Below are positions 1 through 7,897 of a stretch of DNA of 64,000 nt, piece by piece. The stretch spans positions 1-64,000 of the forward strand of contig NZ_JACIXG010000009.1 in the NCBI RefSeq assembly GCF_014360585.1. The letters are read 5' to 3'. The DNA comes from Nocardioides sp. (lineage in GTDB: Bacteria; Actinomycetota; Actinomycetes; Propionibacteriales; Nocardioidaceae). Within the stretch, counting starts at the first letter, position 1; each line of letters opens with the position of its first letter. A program made the position numbers and the translations under genes. The notes under the pieces are model-generated. The model made no database searches, had not been told where the DNA came from, and saw nothing but the letters and a program-made list of their open reading frames with translations.

Positions 1-30
1 AAACAGGTAGCGGCATGGTGCTCATTCACA

Positions 31-36
31 TATAAT
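31..36 (+). promoter_or_regulatory. -10 box of a probable leaderless promoter for the truncated HNH gene
   Basis: A perfect TATAAT lies five bases before the GTG start at 42, too close for a ribosome binding site, so transcription should begin at or beside the start codon. The same TATAATGAGGCG string precedes the longer copy near 55512. No good -35 box is visible. Confidence 0.5.
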
Positions 37-41
37 GAGGC

Positions 42-548
42 GTGAACGAGACCGTCGACCAGCCCACTATGGTCGAGGGCTACGGGCCGGCCCCGGCTGC
101 CTGGGCCCGCGAGGCGCTAAGCGACGCTGAGGTCTTCATTCGGCGGCTCTTCACCGACCCCGCCGGGCAGCTGGTCGCGATGGAGTCCCGCTCCCGCAAA
201 GCCCCAGATGGCTTGGCCGAGTTCATCGTCACCCGCGACGGCGGCATTTGCCGCACCAACGGCTGCGACGCCCCGATCCGCAACGTCGACCACGCCGAAC
301 GCCACGCAGACGGCGGCAAGACCAGCGCCGCGAACCTTCAAGGGTTGTGTGAAAGATGCAACCAGGCGAAAGAAGCTCTCGGCTGGCAGGCCAGACCAGG
401 ACCCGACGGCAGCATCATCACCATCACGCCGACAGGCCATGTCTACACCAGCCCGCCGCCCGACACGTGGCGACCAGACCCACCACCCCTCTCACGGGCC
501 GAGCTCGTGCTGCGCGACATGGTCGTCGACCATGCGCTCGCAGCCTGA
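42..548 (+). pseudogene. Internally deleted DUF222/HNH endonuclease family protein
   Basis: This 168-residue frame keeps the first four codons (MNET) of a DUF222/HNH protein, then jumps directly to the C-terminal third, which includes the HNH nuclease core (CRTNGCDAPIRNVDHAERH, then LCERCNQAKEALG). The longer relative at 54211-55504 shows what is missing: about 250 codons of the DUF222 region. The deletion is in frame and the promoter is intact, so a small HNH-only protein could still be made. This family is multicopy in actinobacteria (13E12 type) and its function is poorly known. The start is GTG here but ATG in the other copy, owing to a two-base difference. Whether the product is active is unknown. 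Confidence 0.75.
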
Positions 549-586
549 CTCATGTCGGCGTGAGTGGAGAAGAGAGCGCTCCGAGG

Positions 587-1009
587 TCAGCTGAGGGGGA
601 GGAGGCCGCGTTCGGCGAAGACCTTCTTGGCGACGAAGGTGGCGTTCAGGGCTCGCGGGAAGCCGCAGTAGACCGCGGCGTGGAGGAAGGCCTCGATGAT
701 CTGCTCCGGGGTCAGGCCGACGTTGAGGGCGGCATTGATGTGTACGTCGAGCTGGGGCTCGCAGCCACCCAAGGCGGTGAGCATGCCGAGAGTGACCAGC
801 TGACGGTCCCGCGGCTCGAGACCGGGGCGTGCGTAGATCTCACCGAACCCCCAGGCGACGATCTGGTGCCCCAGCTCCGGGGCGATGTCGGCGAGGGCGT
901 CGATCACTCGGGCACCGGCCTCGCCGTCGATCTTGTCGAGGATCTCGCGACCGTGATCGTGGCGAGCTGCGCGGGAGGTGGGGTCCTCGGAAGGATTCTC
1001 GAAGGTCAT
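587..1009 (-). CDS. Carboxymuconolactone decarboxylase (CMD) family protein
   Basis: A small all-helical protein of about 140 residues with the CMD/AhpD-like core: RDRQLVTLGMLTALGG, then QLDVHINAALNVGLTPEQI and a C-terminal AVYCGFPRALNA segment. No AhpD-type CxxC pair is present, so it resembles gamma-carboxymuconolactone decarboxylase homologues more than peroxidase partners. I chose the ATG at 1009; an in-frame GTG at 1018 is the alternative. It lies 54 bases downstream of the AmiC-like gene on the same strand and may be cotranscribed with it. The substrate cannot be read from sequence; many family members have no assigned reaction. Confidence 0.8.
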   Translation of the reverse strand: MTFENPSEDPTSRAARHDHGREILDKIDGEAGARVIDALADIAPELGHQIVAWGFGEIYARPGLEPRDRQLVTLGMLTALGGCEPQLDVHINAALNVGLTPEQIIEAFLHAAVYCGFPRALNATFVAKKVFAERGLLPLS

Positions 1010-1063
1010 GCTGCGCACGCTAGGAGTTGGAGCGCACTCGAAGTCAACGGATCGGAGCGGCTG

Positions 1064-2182
1064 CTAGGAGGCGTACGCGATCTGCTCCTGGATCTCGAAG
1101 CGCAGGCCGTCGGCGGCCGCGATGTAGACGTCCTGGTCCACGAGGTTGCCGTGCATGCGCATCAGGCCGCGGGGGCTGGAGTAGCTGTGGTGGTCGGTGA
1201 GGCGCAGTGCGGGCTCGACGGCGAGCCCGCCGCAGGCCTCGCCGATCTGACGCAGGAACATCAGCGACTCGTAGCAGGACTCGCCCACGGCATTGAGCGA
1301 GGGCGCGTACTCGCCGAAGCGGAGGTGGTAGCGCTCGGCCAGGCCAGCCGACTCGGGCGTGGCGAGGCCGTCGAAGTAGGCGGCGGCAGCGAAGACGTTG
1401 GCGTTGGCGCCGGCACCGCCGGCGAGCAGGGTGTTCTCCTCGACGGCGGGGCTGAGCCGGGTCAGCGACGTGCTCAGCCCGGCGGCCGCGAACTGACGGT
1501 TGAAGTGCACCGCGTCCTGCCCCATCAGCAGCATGATCACCCCGTCCTGGTCGCCGGCCTCCAGACCACGCAGCACGCCGGCGAAGTCATGGGTCCCGAG
1601 CGGGACGTACGTCTCGCTCACGACCTCCGAGGACGACCCGCGCAGCGCCGCCCGGGCCGTCGACCCGGTGACGCGCGGGAAGACGTAGTCGTTGCCGACC
1701 ACCGCCCAGCGGGAGACGCCGTGGTTGGCCCGCATCCAGGCGGTCGCGGGGAGCAGCTGGTTGACCGGGCGCTCGCCGATCATGAAGACCCCAGGGGTGT
1801 CGTCGCCGCCCTCGTGCATGGCGGCGAAGGCGTACAGCGCCCGGCCGCCGACGCGGGCGGTGATCGCCTGGCGGACGGCGGAGATGTGCCAGCCGGCGAT
1901 CGCGTCGACCCGGCCGAGCTCGACGAGCCGAGCGACCTCGGCGGCGACCTCGTGGGCAGCGCGCCCGGCATCGATCGCGACCAGCTCGACCGGCCTCCCG
2001 GCGATCCCACCACCGGCGTTGAGCTCCTCGGCGGCCAGCTCGCCGCAGGCCAGGCAGCCGGGACCGTAGATTCCGGTCGGGCCCTGCATCGGGACGACGA
2101 ACGCGATCGAGACGGCGCCTGGTGGACGGGGCGCGAGGCCCAGCAGGGCATGGGACGCCGGGGTGAACGACGGCGGAGACAT
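1064..2182 (-). CDS. Cytoplasmic AmiC/UrtA-like ligand-binding protein (probable amide or urea sensor)
   Basis: A periplasmic-binding-protein fold of the amide/urea/branched-chain type (AmiC, UrtA). It is a paralogue of the urtA product downstream: both share the xVGxDYVFPR motif, a following PLGxxDF segment and the overall length. It lacks a signal peptide and lipobox and begins MSPPSFTPASHALLG, so it should stay in the cytoplasm, like AmiC, which senses amides for the AmiR antiterminator. No ANTAR protein is nearby; the divergent neighbour is a MarR regulator. I prefer ATG 2182 (GGGAG nine bases upstream) over GTG 2188. A sensing role for the urt/ure cluster is inferred from position and paralogy. 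Confidence 0.75.
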   Translation of the reverse strand: MSPPSFTPASHALLGLAPRPPGAVSIAFVVPMQGPTGIYGPGCLACGELAAEELNAGGGIAGRPVELVAIDAGRAAHEVAAEVARLVELGRVDAIAGWHISAVRQAITARVGGRALYAFAAMHEGGDDTPGVFMIGERPVNQLLPATAWMRANHGVSRWAVVGNDYVFPRVTGSTARAALRGSSSEVVSETYVPLGTHDFAGVLRGLEAGDQDGVIMLLMGQDAVHFNRQFAAAGLSTSLTRLSPAVEENTLLAGGAGANANVFAAAAYFDGLATPESAGLAERYHLRFGEYAPSLNAVGESCYESLMFLRQIGEACGGLAVEPALRLTDHHSYSSPRGLMRMHGNLVDQDVYIAAADGLRFEIQEQIAYAS

Positions 2183-2319
2183 CGGCACCTGCTCCCAGAC
2201 GAACCAGACGAGCCAGCTGAACGGACGGATGACTCACCATTGAGCCGATGGGTGGTTAGGGTACGGGAGTCGGGCCCTCGGCGCAGCGGGCATCCAACAG
2301 ACATTCGTGGGAGGACGCC

Positions 2320-2733
2320 ATGGAGGTTGCCGAGACGGCAGTCGCGGATCTGCGTTGCTCGGATCTGGCCGTGCTGCTCGCGCGGGCGCAGCGCCGGGTC
2401 GAGCGTGCGCTCGCCGAGGCGTACGCCGACTTCGACCTCACCGCCGAGCAGTGGCGCGTCCTCAGTGTCCTGCTCGACGAGCCGGGACAGACGATGACGC
2501 GTCTCGCCGACGGTGCCGCGATCCCCGCCGCCACGTTGACCAGACACGTCGACCGGCTCGCCGAGCGCGGCCTGGTGCTGCGCAAGGTCCACGCCGAGGA
2601 CAAGCGTCGAGCCGTGGTCGCGCTCTCGCCGGTCGGCGCCTCGGCAGCCCGGGAGATCCGCGCCCGCCAGCAGACCGAGGCCGTCGCCAGGGTCACCCGC
2701 GACCTGCGGACGGTCCTCGAGACCCTCCCGTGA
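2320..2733 (+). CDS. MarR family transcriptional regulator
   Basis: A 137-residue winged-helix protein: helix-turn-helix around DGAAIPAATLTRHVDRLAERG, then the wing with the MarR signature HAEDKRRAVVALSPVG. A clear GGGAGG lies before the ATG. It is divergent from the AmiC-like gene and directly upstream of urtA, so it could control either or both. MarR proteins bind palindromic DNA as dimers and often respond to small ligands. Neither the operator nor the ligand is evident here. Confidence 0.85.
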   Translation: MEVAETAVADLRCSDLAVLLARAQRRVERALAEAYADFDLTAEQWRVLSVLLDEPGQTMTRLADGAAIPAATLTRHVDRLAERGLVLRKVHAEDKRRAVVALSPVGASAAREIRARQQTEAVARVTRDLRTVLETLP

Positions 2734-2749
2734 GCTCTGCCGACTGAGC

Positions 2750-2814
2750 GTTTCCGTCTGGAAACAAATCCTCACAGGGTCCGATACATCGGCGAAACAA
2801 CCCGTCCCTAGATT
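2750..2814 (+). promoter_or_regulatory. urtA promoter region with two GlnR-box-like repeats
   Basis: Two copies of a GTnAC-n6-GAAAC-like half-box occur: GTTTC-n6-GAAAC (2750-2765) and GATAC-n6-GAAAC (2783-2798). Their GAAAC halves are 33 bases apart, exactly three helical turns. GlnR of actinomycetes binds GTnAC-n6-GAAAC repeats upstream of nitrogen genes. A TAGATT -10-like box follows at 2809-2814 without a recognisable -35, as expected for an activated promoter. The GTnAC halves are imperfect, so GlnR control is an inference strengthened by the downstream urea genes. Confidence 0.5.
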
Positions 2815-2856
2815 CCTTCCATTCGAGAGCAATTGTCCGATGGAAGGACCTCCCCC

Positions 2857-4098
2857 GTGCGTACGAAATTCTCGAGCCGCCTTCTTGCGGCCAGCTCGGT
2901 GCTCGCCCTGGGCATGACCGCGACCGCCTGCGGCGGCGCCAAGACCGGTGCCGCCGCGACCAGCGAGAGCTGCGTCGACACCAGCGGCGACACCATCAAG
3001 ATCGGCTTCCTCAACTCCCTGTCGGGGACGATGGCGATCAGCGAGACGACCGTCTTCAAGTCCCTGTCCATGGCGGCCGAGGAGATCAATGCCGACGGCG
3101 GCGTGCTCGGCAAGAAGCTCGAGATCGTCAGCGAGGACGGCCAGTCCGAGCCGACCGTCTTCGCCGAGAAGGCGACCAAGCTGATCCAGGACGACTGCGT
3201 CGCGGCCGTCTTCGGCGGCTGGACCTCCAGCTCGCGCAAGGCGATGCTGCCGGTCTTCGAGGGCAACGACGCGCTGCTCTTCTACCCCGTGCAGTACGAG
3301 GGCCTGGAGTCCTCGCACAACATCTTCTACACCGGCGCGACCACGAACCAGCAGATCATCCCCGCCCTCGACTTCCTCAAGCAGGAGAAGAAGATCGAGT
3401 CGATCTTCCTGGTCGGCTCCGACTACGTCTTCCCGCGCACGGCGAACAAGATCATCAAGCAGTACGCGGCCGCCAAGGGCATCGAGGTCCTCGGTGAGGA
3501 GTACCAGCCCCTGGGCTCGACCGACTTCGGCACGGTTGTCGACAAGGTCAAGGCGGCCGGCGCGGACGCGGTCTTCAACACCCTCAACGGGGACTCCAAC
3601 GTGGCCTTCTTCAAGGAGTACAAGGGCAAGGGCCTGACCGCCTCGGCGATGCCGGTGCTCTCGGTCTCGATCGCCGAGGAGGAGGTCCCGGGCGTCGGCG
3701 TGGGCAACCTCGAGGGCCAGTACACCGCCTGGAACTACTACCAGACCATCGACAGCCCGGCGAACCAGAAGTTCGTGACCGACTTCAAGGCAGCGAACGG
3801 CGCCAAGGCGGTCACCTCCGACCCGATGGAGGCCGCCTACACCTCGCTGCACCTGTGGAAGGGCATGGTCGAGAAGGCGGACTCGTTCGCGGTCGAGGAC
3901 GTCATCGACGCCGCAGACGGCGTCACCTACGACGCGCCCGAGGGCACCGTCGAGGTCGACGGCGAGAACCACCACATCGCCAAGACCGCGCTCGTCGGCC
4001 AGGTGAACGCCGAGGGCCTGATCGACACGGTCTGGTCGAGCGACGAGCCGATCGAGCCGGACCCCTACCTGAAGTCCTACGACTGGTGGAAGAACTAG
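2857..4098 (+). CDS. urtA: Urea ABC transporter substrate-binding lipoprotein
   Basis: The extracytoplasmic receptor of the urea/short-amide importer (HAAT family). It begins with a basic segment (MRTKFSSRLLAASS), a hydrophobic stretch and a lipobox-like ATACGG, predicting a lipoprotein anchored outside the membrane. The mature part shows family features: KIGFLNSLSGTMAISE, GWTSSSRKAMLPVFE and VGSDYVFPRTANKI. I start at GTG 2857, which has AGGACC upstream and opens directly into the signal peptide; the longer ORF adds eight unlikely residues. It is the first gene of urtABCDE followed by urease. Specificity for urea is inferred from the family and the gene order. Confidence 0.92.
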   Translation: MRTKFSSRLLAASSVLALGMTATACGGAKTGAAATSESCVDTSGDTIKIGFLNSLSGTMAISETTVFKSLSMAAEEINADGGVLGKKLEIVSEDGQSEPTVFAEKATKLIQDDCVAAVFGGWTSSSRKAMLPVFEGNDALLFYPVQYEGLESSHNIFYTGATTNQQIIPALDFLKQEKKIESIFLVGSDYVFPRTANKIIKQYAAAKGIEVLGEEYQPLGSTDFGTVVDKVKAAGADAVFNTLNGDSNVAFFKEYKGKGLTASAMPVLSVSIAEEEVPGVGVGNLEGQYTAWNYYQTIDSPANQKFVTDFKAANGAKAVTSDPMEAAYTSLHLWKGMVEKADSFAVEDVIDAADGVTYDAPEGTVEVDGENHHIAKTALVGQVNAEGLIDTVWSSDEPIEPDPYLKSYDWWKN

Positions 4099-4102
4099 TC
4101 CG

Positions 4103-4987
4103 TTGGACACACTCCTCGCCCAGGTCTTCACCGGCATCTCAGCTGGTGCGGTCCTGCTCCTCATCGCCCTCGGGCTCACCCTGACCTTCGGTCAGATGGG
4201 CGTGATCAACATGGCCCACGGCGAGTTCATCATGGCGGGCGCCTACACCGCGTACGTCGTCTCGACCATCGTCGCCAGCACCGAGCTGAGTCTGCTGATC
4301 GCGCTCCCCGCGGGGTTCGTGGTCGGCGGGCTGCTCGGGGTGGCGCTCGAGGCGAGCGTGCTGCGGTGGATGTACGCCCGTCCCCTCGACACCCTGTTGG
4401 TCACCTACGGTGTCGGCCTCGTCCTGCAGCAGTTGGCGCGTGACATCTTCGGGGCTCCGGCGAAGGAGGTGCCGGCGCCGGGCTGGCTCGACGGGTCGAT
4501 CCCGATCCTGGGCTACGACTTCCCGCTGACCAGGCTCTTCATCCTCGTCCTGGCCGCGTCGTGCGTGGCCGCGCTGCTGGCGGTGCTCCGGTTCACCGCC
4601 CTCGGGCGACAGATCCGGGCGACCGTCGGCAACCGCGACCTCGCCGAGACCATCGGCATCTCGACCCGACGTACCGACCGGGCCACCTTCTTCATCGGAT
4701 CCGGTCTGGCTGGTGTCGCCGGGGTGGCGCTCACGCTGCTCGGGTCGACCGGTCCCAACCTCGGCACGTCCTACATCGTGCAGGCGTTTCTGGTGGTCGT
4801 GGTCGGCGGCATCGGACACCTCAAGGGCACGATCGTGGCGGCTCTCGGGATCGGTCTGCTGCAGGCGTTCCTCGCCCACGCCCTGACCGGCTCGGTCGCC
4901 CAGGTGCTCGTCCTGCTCGCGATCGTCGCGTTCCTGCAGCTGCGCCCGCAGGGCATCCTCTCGGTCCGGACCAGGAGCCTGGCATGA
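4103..4987 (+). CDS. urtB: Urea ABC transporter permease UrtB
   Basis: A LivH-type polytopic permease of 294 residues with the typical N-terminal block LLLIALGLTLTFGQMGVINMAHGEF and a C-terminal VVVGGIGHLKGT loop that contacts the ATPases. The start is TTG 4103, four bases after the urtA stop, with no plausible ATG nearby. Its stop overlaps the ATG of urtC, indicating translational coupling. It forms the heterodimeric membrane channel with UrtC. Confidence 0.92.
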   Translation: MDTLLAQVFTGISAGAVLLLIALGLTLTFGQMGVINMAHGEFIMAGAYTAYVVSTIVASTELSLLIALPAGFVVGGLLGVALEASVLRWMYARPLDTLLVTYGVGLVLQQLARDIFGAPAKEVPAPGWLDGSIPILGYDFPLTRLFILVLAASCVAALLAVLRFTALGRQIRATVGNRDLAETIGISTRRTDRATFFIGSGLAGVAGVALTLLGSTGPNLGTSYIVQAFLVVVVGGIGHLKGTIVAALGIGLLQAFLAHALTGSVAQVLVLLAIVAFLQLRPQGILSVRTRSLA

Positions 4988-6114
4988 AGAAGGTCTACCC
5001 GTACGCCGGTTGGCTGCTGCTCGCGGTCGCCCTGCTGGTCCTCGCCCCGGCGGTCCTGTCCGACTTCCGCCTCGGCCTGCTCGCGAAATACTGCTGCTAC
5101 GCCATCGCCGCCGTCGGCATCGGCCTGGCCTGGGGCCGCGGCGGGATGCTGGTGCTCGGCCAGGGGCTCTACTTCGGCATCGGCGCCTACGCGATGGCGA
5201 TGCACCTCAAGCTCGCCGACGCCGGCCCCGGCGGGGTGCCGGACTTCATGGCGCTCTACGGCGACGCCACGGTGCCGGGATGGTGGGAACCGCTGCGCAA
5301 TGGCGGGCTCGCGATCGTCGTCATCCTCGTCCTGCCGGCACTCGTGGCGGGTCTGCTGGGGCTCGCGGTGTTCAAGCGGCGGATCAAGGGGGCGTACTTC
5401 GCCATCCTGAGTCAAGCGCTTGCCGCTGCCTTCGCGATCCTGCTCGTCGGCCAGGTGAAGACCACCGGCGGTGCGAATGGGCTGAACAACTTCCAGGGCT
5501 TCTTCGGGTACGCCCTGTTCGACCCGGCCAACAAGAGGATGCTCTACTTCATCGCCGCCGGGATCCTGCTGGTCTCTATCCTGGCGATGGCGTGGCTCTA
5601 CAACACCCGCTTCGGCGAGCTGCTGGTCGCCGTCCGCGACGGCGAGGAGCGGGTCCGCTTCCTCGGGACCGACCCGGCCAACGTCAAGCTGGCGGCGTAC
5701 GTCATCGCCGCCGTCCTGGCCTCGATCGGCGGTGCGCTCTTCGTGCCGATCGCCGGGATCGTCTCGCCCGACGACGTCGGCGTGGTCGCCTCCATCGGGC
5801 TGCTCGCCGGGGTCGCGCTGGGCGGGCGTGCCTCGCTGCTCGGTCCGGCCGTCGGCGCCCTGCTGGTCGGTTATGCCGAGACCTCGCTCTCCGAGGCCTT
5901 TCCGGGGTCGTGGTCCTACTTCCAGGGTGCGCTGTTCGTGCTGGTCATCCTGTTGCTGCCCGGCGGGCTGGCTCAGCTGCTGGGGCTGCTCGGCCGGCTG
6001 AATGCTCGCCGAGGTAACTCGGTGAGCGACCACTTCCTTCGTGGAGTTCCACGAGGAAAGCAACGCGAGACCGAGGTACCTCGGTCAGCATCCGAGGAGG
6101 CGGCAGCGCGATGA
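4984..6114 (+). CDS. urtC: Urea ABC transporter permease UrtC with an unusual C-terminal tail
   Basis: A LivM-type permease (376 residues). The hydrophobic body includes GRGGMLVLGQGLYFGIGAYA and ends normally around LAQLLGLLGRLNARRG. After that the frame runs about 35 codons through a palindromic repeat (6009-6086), adding a hydrophilic tail rich in Arg and Glu that ends EEAAAR. The stop overlaps the urtD ATG. The start is ATG 4984 in an ATGA overlap with urtB. The tail is very probably a product of repeat insertion rather than a functional domain, though it would lie in the cytoplasm next to the ATPases. Confidence 0.9.
   Translation: MKKVYPYAGWLLLAVALLVLAPAVLSDFRLGLLAKYCCYAIAAVGIGLAWGRGGMLVLGQGLYFGIGAYAMAMHLKLADAGPGGVPDFMALYGDATVPGWWEPLRNGGLAIVVILVLPALVAGLLGLAVFKRRIKGAYFAILSQALAAAFAILLVGQVKTTGGANGLNNFQGFFGYALFDPANKRMLYFIAAGILLVSILAMAWLYNTRFGELLVAVRDGEERVRFLGTDPANVKLAAYVIAAVLASIGGALFVPIAGIVSPDDVGVVASIGLLAGVALGGRASLLGPAVGALLVGYAETSLSEAFPGSWSYFQGALFVLVILLLPGGLAQLLGLLGRLNARRGNSVSDHFLRGVPRGKQRETEVPRSASEEAAAR
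6009..6086. repeat. Palindromic element inside the 3' end of urtC
   Basis: Two near-identical palindromes, CCGAGGTAACTCGG (6009-6022) and the perfect 18-mer GACCGAGGTACCTCGGTC (6069-6086), flank a central hairpin (CTTCCTTCGTGG, AGTT loop, CCACGAGGAAAG; 6033-6060, two mismatches). The arrangement resembles a REP or MITE unit. It stays in the urtC reading frame and is followed by GAGGAGG, a Shine-Dalgarno for urtD. Confidence 0.7.
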
Positions 6115-6878
6115 CCCTGATGGTGAGCGACCTGCGGGTCGAGTTCGACGGCTTCGTGGCCATCGACGGCGTCAACCTGACCCTGGAGCCGGGCCGACTG
6201 CACTTCCTGATCGGCCCCAACGGTGCCGGGAAGACGACGCTCGTGGACGCGTTGACCGGGTTGGCGAGCGGGAGCGGTGAGGCGCGCTATCGCACACGCG
6301 ACCTGCTCGCGCTCGCATCGCACCGCATCATCCGCCTCGGGGTGGGGCGTACGTTCCAGACCGCGACGGTCTTCGAGGAGCTGAGCGTGCTGCAGAACCT
6401 CGACATCGCCGCCGGGGTGCACCGGGCGCGGTGGCGGCTGATGCTGCCGCGGCGGCAGATGCCCCAGCAGGTTGCCGAGGTGCTCGAGACCGTGGGGCTC
6501 ACGGAGCTGGCGGAGCGGCCTGCGGGCGTGCTCTCGCACGGGCAGAAGCAGTGGCTGGAGATCGGCATGCTGCTGGTGCAGGACTCCTCGGTGATGCTGC
6601 TCGACGAGCCCGTCGCGGGGATGTCGGCCGAGGAGCGCGAGGCGACGGGGGAGCTGCTGCGCCGGATCAGCCCGGAGCGGACCGTCGTGGTCATCGAGCA
6701 CGACATGGACTTCGTCCGCAGATTCGCCGACATCGTCACCGTCCTGCACGCCGGGAAGGTGATCGCAGAAGGCACGGCCGCCGAGATCAGGGAGGACGCC
6801 GAGGTGCAGCGGGTCTATCTGGGAGACACAGTCGCCGCGGTCACCGAGACGAGCACGGAAACAGGAGAGGAAGCCTGA
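6111..6878 (+). CDS. urtD: Urea ABC transporter ATP-binding protein UrtD
   Basis: A LivG-type ATPase of 255 residues with Walker A GPNGAGKTT, the signature around LSHGQKQWLEIG and Walker B VMLLDEPVAGM followed by a conserved His in VVIEHDMDFVR. ATG 6111 overlaps the urtC stop. With UrtE it forms the ATPase pair driving urea uptake. Confidence 0.93.
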   Translation: MTLMVSDLRVEFDGFVAIDGVNLTLEPGRLHFLIGPNGAGKTTLVDALTGLASGSGEARYRTRDLLALASHRIIRLGVGRTFQTATVFEELSVLQNLDIAAGVHRARWRLMLPRRQMPQQVAEVLETVGLTELAERPAGVLSHGQKQWLEIGMLLVQDSSVMLLDEPVAGMSAEEREATGELLRRISPERTVVVIEHDMDFVRRFADIVTVLHAGKVIAEGTAAEIREDAEVQRVYLGDTVAAVTETSTETGEEA

Positions 6879-7555
6879 TGCTGAGGATCGAGTCGGTCAC
6901 CGGCGGCTACGGCCGCACCACGGTGCTCCACGAGGTCAGCCTCGAGGTCCCGACCGGCGCCGCGGTTGCGCTGATGGGACACAACGGCGCCGGCAAGACG
7001 ACCCTGCTCAAGGCGGCGGTCGGGCTGGTCCGGGCCAAGAGCGGCCGGGTGCTGCTCGACGGCGAGGACGTCACCGCGCTGAGGCCGAGCGCCCGCGTCA
7101 ACCGCGGCCTGGGCTACGTCCCGCAGGGTCAGCAGAGCTTCGGTGAGATGACCGCGCTGGAGAACCTCCAGCTGGTCGGCGACCGGGCGGGGATCAGCGA
7201 GATGCTCGACCTCTTTCCCGCGTTGAAGGACCTGCTCGGGAGACGGGCCGGGCTGCTCTCCGGTGGCCAGCGCCAGCAGCTCTCGATCGCGCGCACCCTG
7301 CTGACCAGACCGCGTCTGCTCATCCTCGACGAGCCGACCGAGGGCATTCAGCCCAACGTGGTCGCCGAGATCGAGCGGGTGATCTCGGAGCTGACCGGAC
7401 GCGGTGATCTCACCGTCCTGCTGGTCGAGCAGCACGTCGGGTTCGCGCTGCGTACTGCCTCTGCCTACTACATCCTCGAGTCCGGCCGGATCACCGCGCG
7501 CGGTGACGGCGGCTCCGGGGCCCACGACCACGTCCGATCCCAGCTGGCCGTCTAG
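6878..7555 (+). CDS. urtE: Urea ABC transporter ATP-binding protein UrtE
   Basis: A LivF-type ATPase of 225 residues: Walker A GHNGAGKTT, signature LLSGGQRQQLSIAR, Walker B RLLILDEPTEGIQPN, the EGIQP motif being typical of LivF/UrtE. The ATG overlaps the urtD stop (TGATG). It ends 26 bases before ureA, so importer and enzyme are probably one transcript. Confidence 0.93.
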   Translation: MLRIESVTGGYGRTTVLHEVSLEVPTGAAVALMGHNGAGKTTLLKAAVGLVRAKSGRVLLDGEDVTALRPSARVNRGLGYVPQGQQSFGEMTALENLQLVGDRAGISEMLDLFPALKDLLGRRAGLLSGGQRQQLSIARTLLTRPRLLILDEPTEGIQPNVVAEIERVISELTGRGDLTVLLVEQHVGFALRTASAYYILESGRITARGDGGSGAHDHVRSQLAV

Positions 7556-7581
7556 GCCGGACCGTCCAGAGAGTTGGCGAG

Positions 7582-7884
7582 ATGCATCTGACCCCGTCCG
7601 ACACCGAGAAGCTGCTGCTGTCCGTGGCCGGGATGGTCGCTCGCGACCGGCTGGCCCGTGGGGTGCTCCTCAACTACCCCGAGTCGGTGGCGCTGCTGTC
7701 CACCTGGGTGATCGAGCGTGCACGGGAGGGGGCCCTGGTCTCCGACCTGATGACGCAGGGCCGCACCGTGCTGACCCGTGAGCAGGTCATGCCCGATGTG
7801 GTCGACATGCTCGTCGAGGTGCAGGTCGAGGCCACGTTCCCCGACGGCCGCAAGCTCGTCACCATCCACCAGCCCATCGCCTGA
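7582..7884 (+). CDS. ureA: Urease gamma subunit
   Basis: A 100-residue UreA, the usual length: [20 protein letters not shown] at the start, [10 protein letters not shown] and the C-terminal [18 protein letters not shown]. It is the small structural subunit of the nickel urease that hydrolyses urea to ammonia and carbamate. The family is unmistakable. It is the first gene of ureABCFGD. Confidence 0.96.
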   Translation: MHLTPSDTEKLLLSVAGMVARDRLARGVLLNYPESVALLSTWVIERAREGALVSDLMTQGRTVLTREQVMPDVVDMLVEVQVEATFPDGRKLVTIHQPIA

Positions 7885-7897
7885 AGCGGAGATCTCC

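Noticed and set aside
356-2497. 713-residue plus-strand ORF
   Set aside because: It lies opposite the CMD and AmiC-like genes, with no recognisable domain; an antisense open frame of the kind common at very high GC.
1780-4179. 799-residue minus-strand ORF
   Set aside because: Antisense to MarR and urtA; low-complexity composition, no family features.
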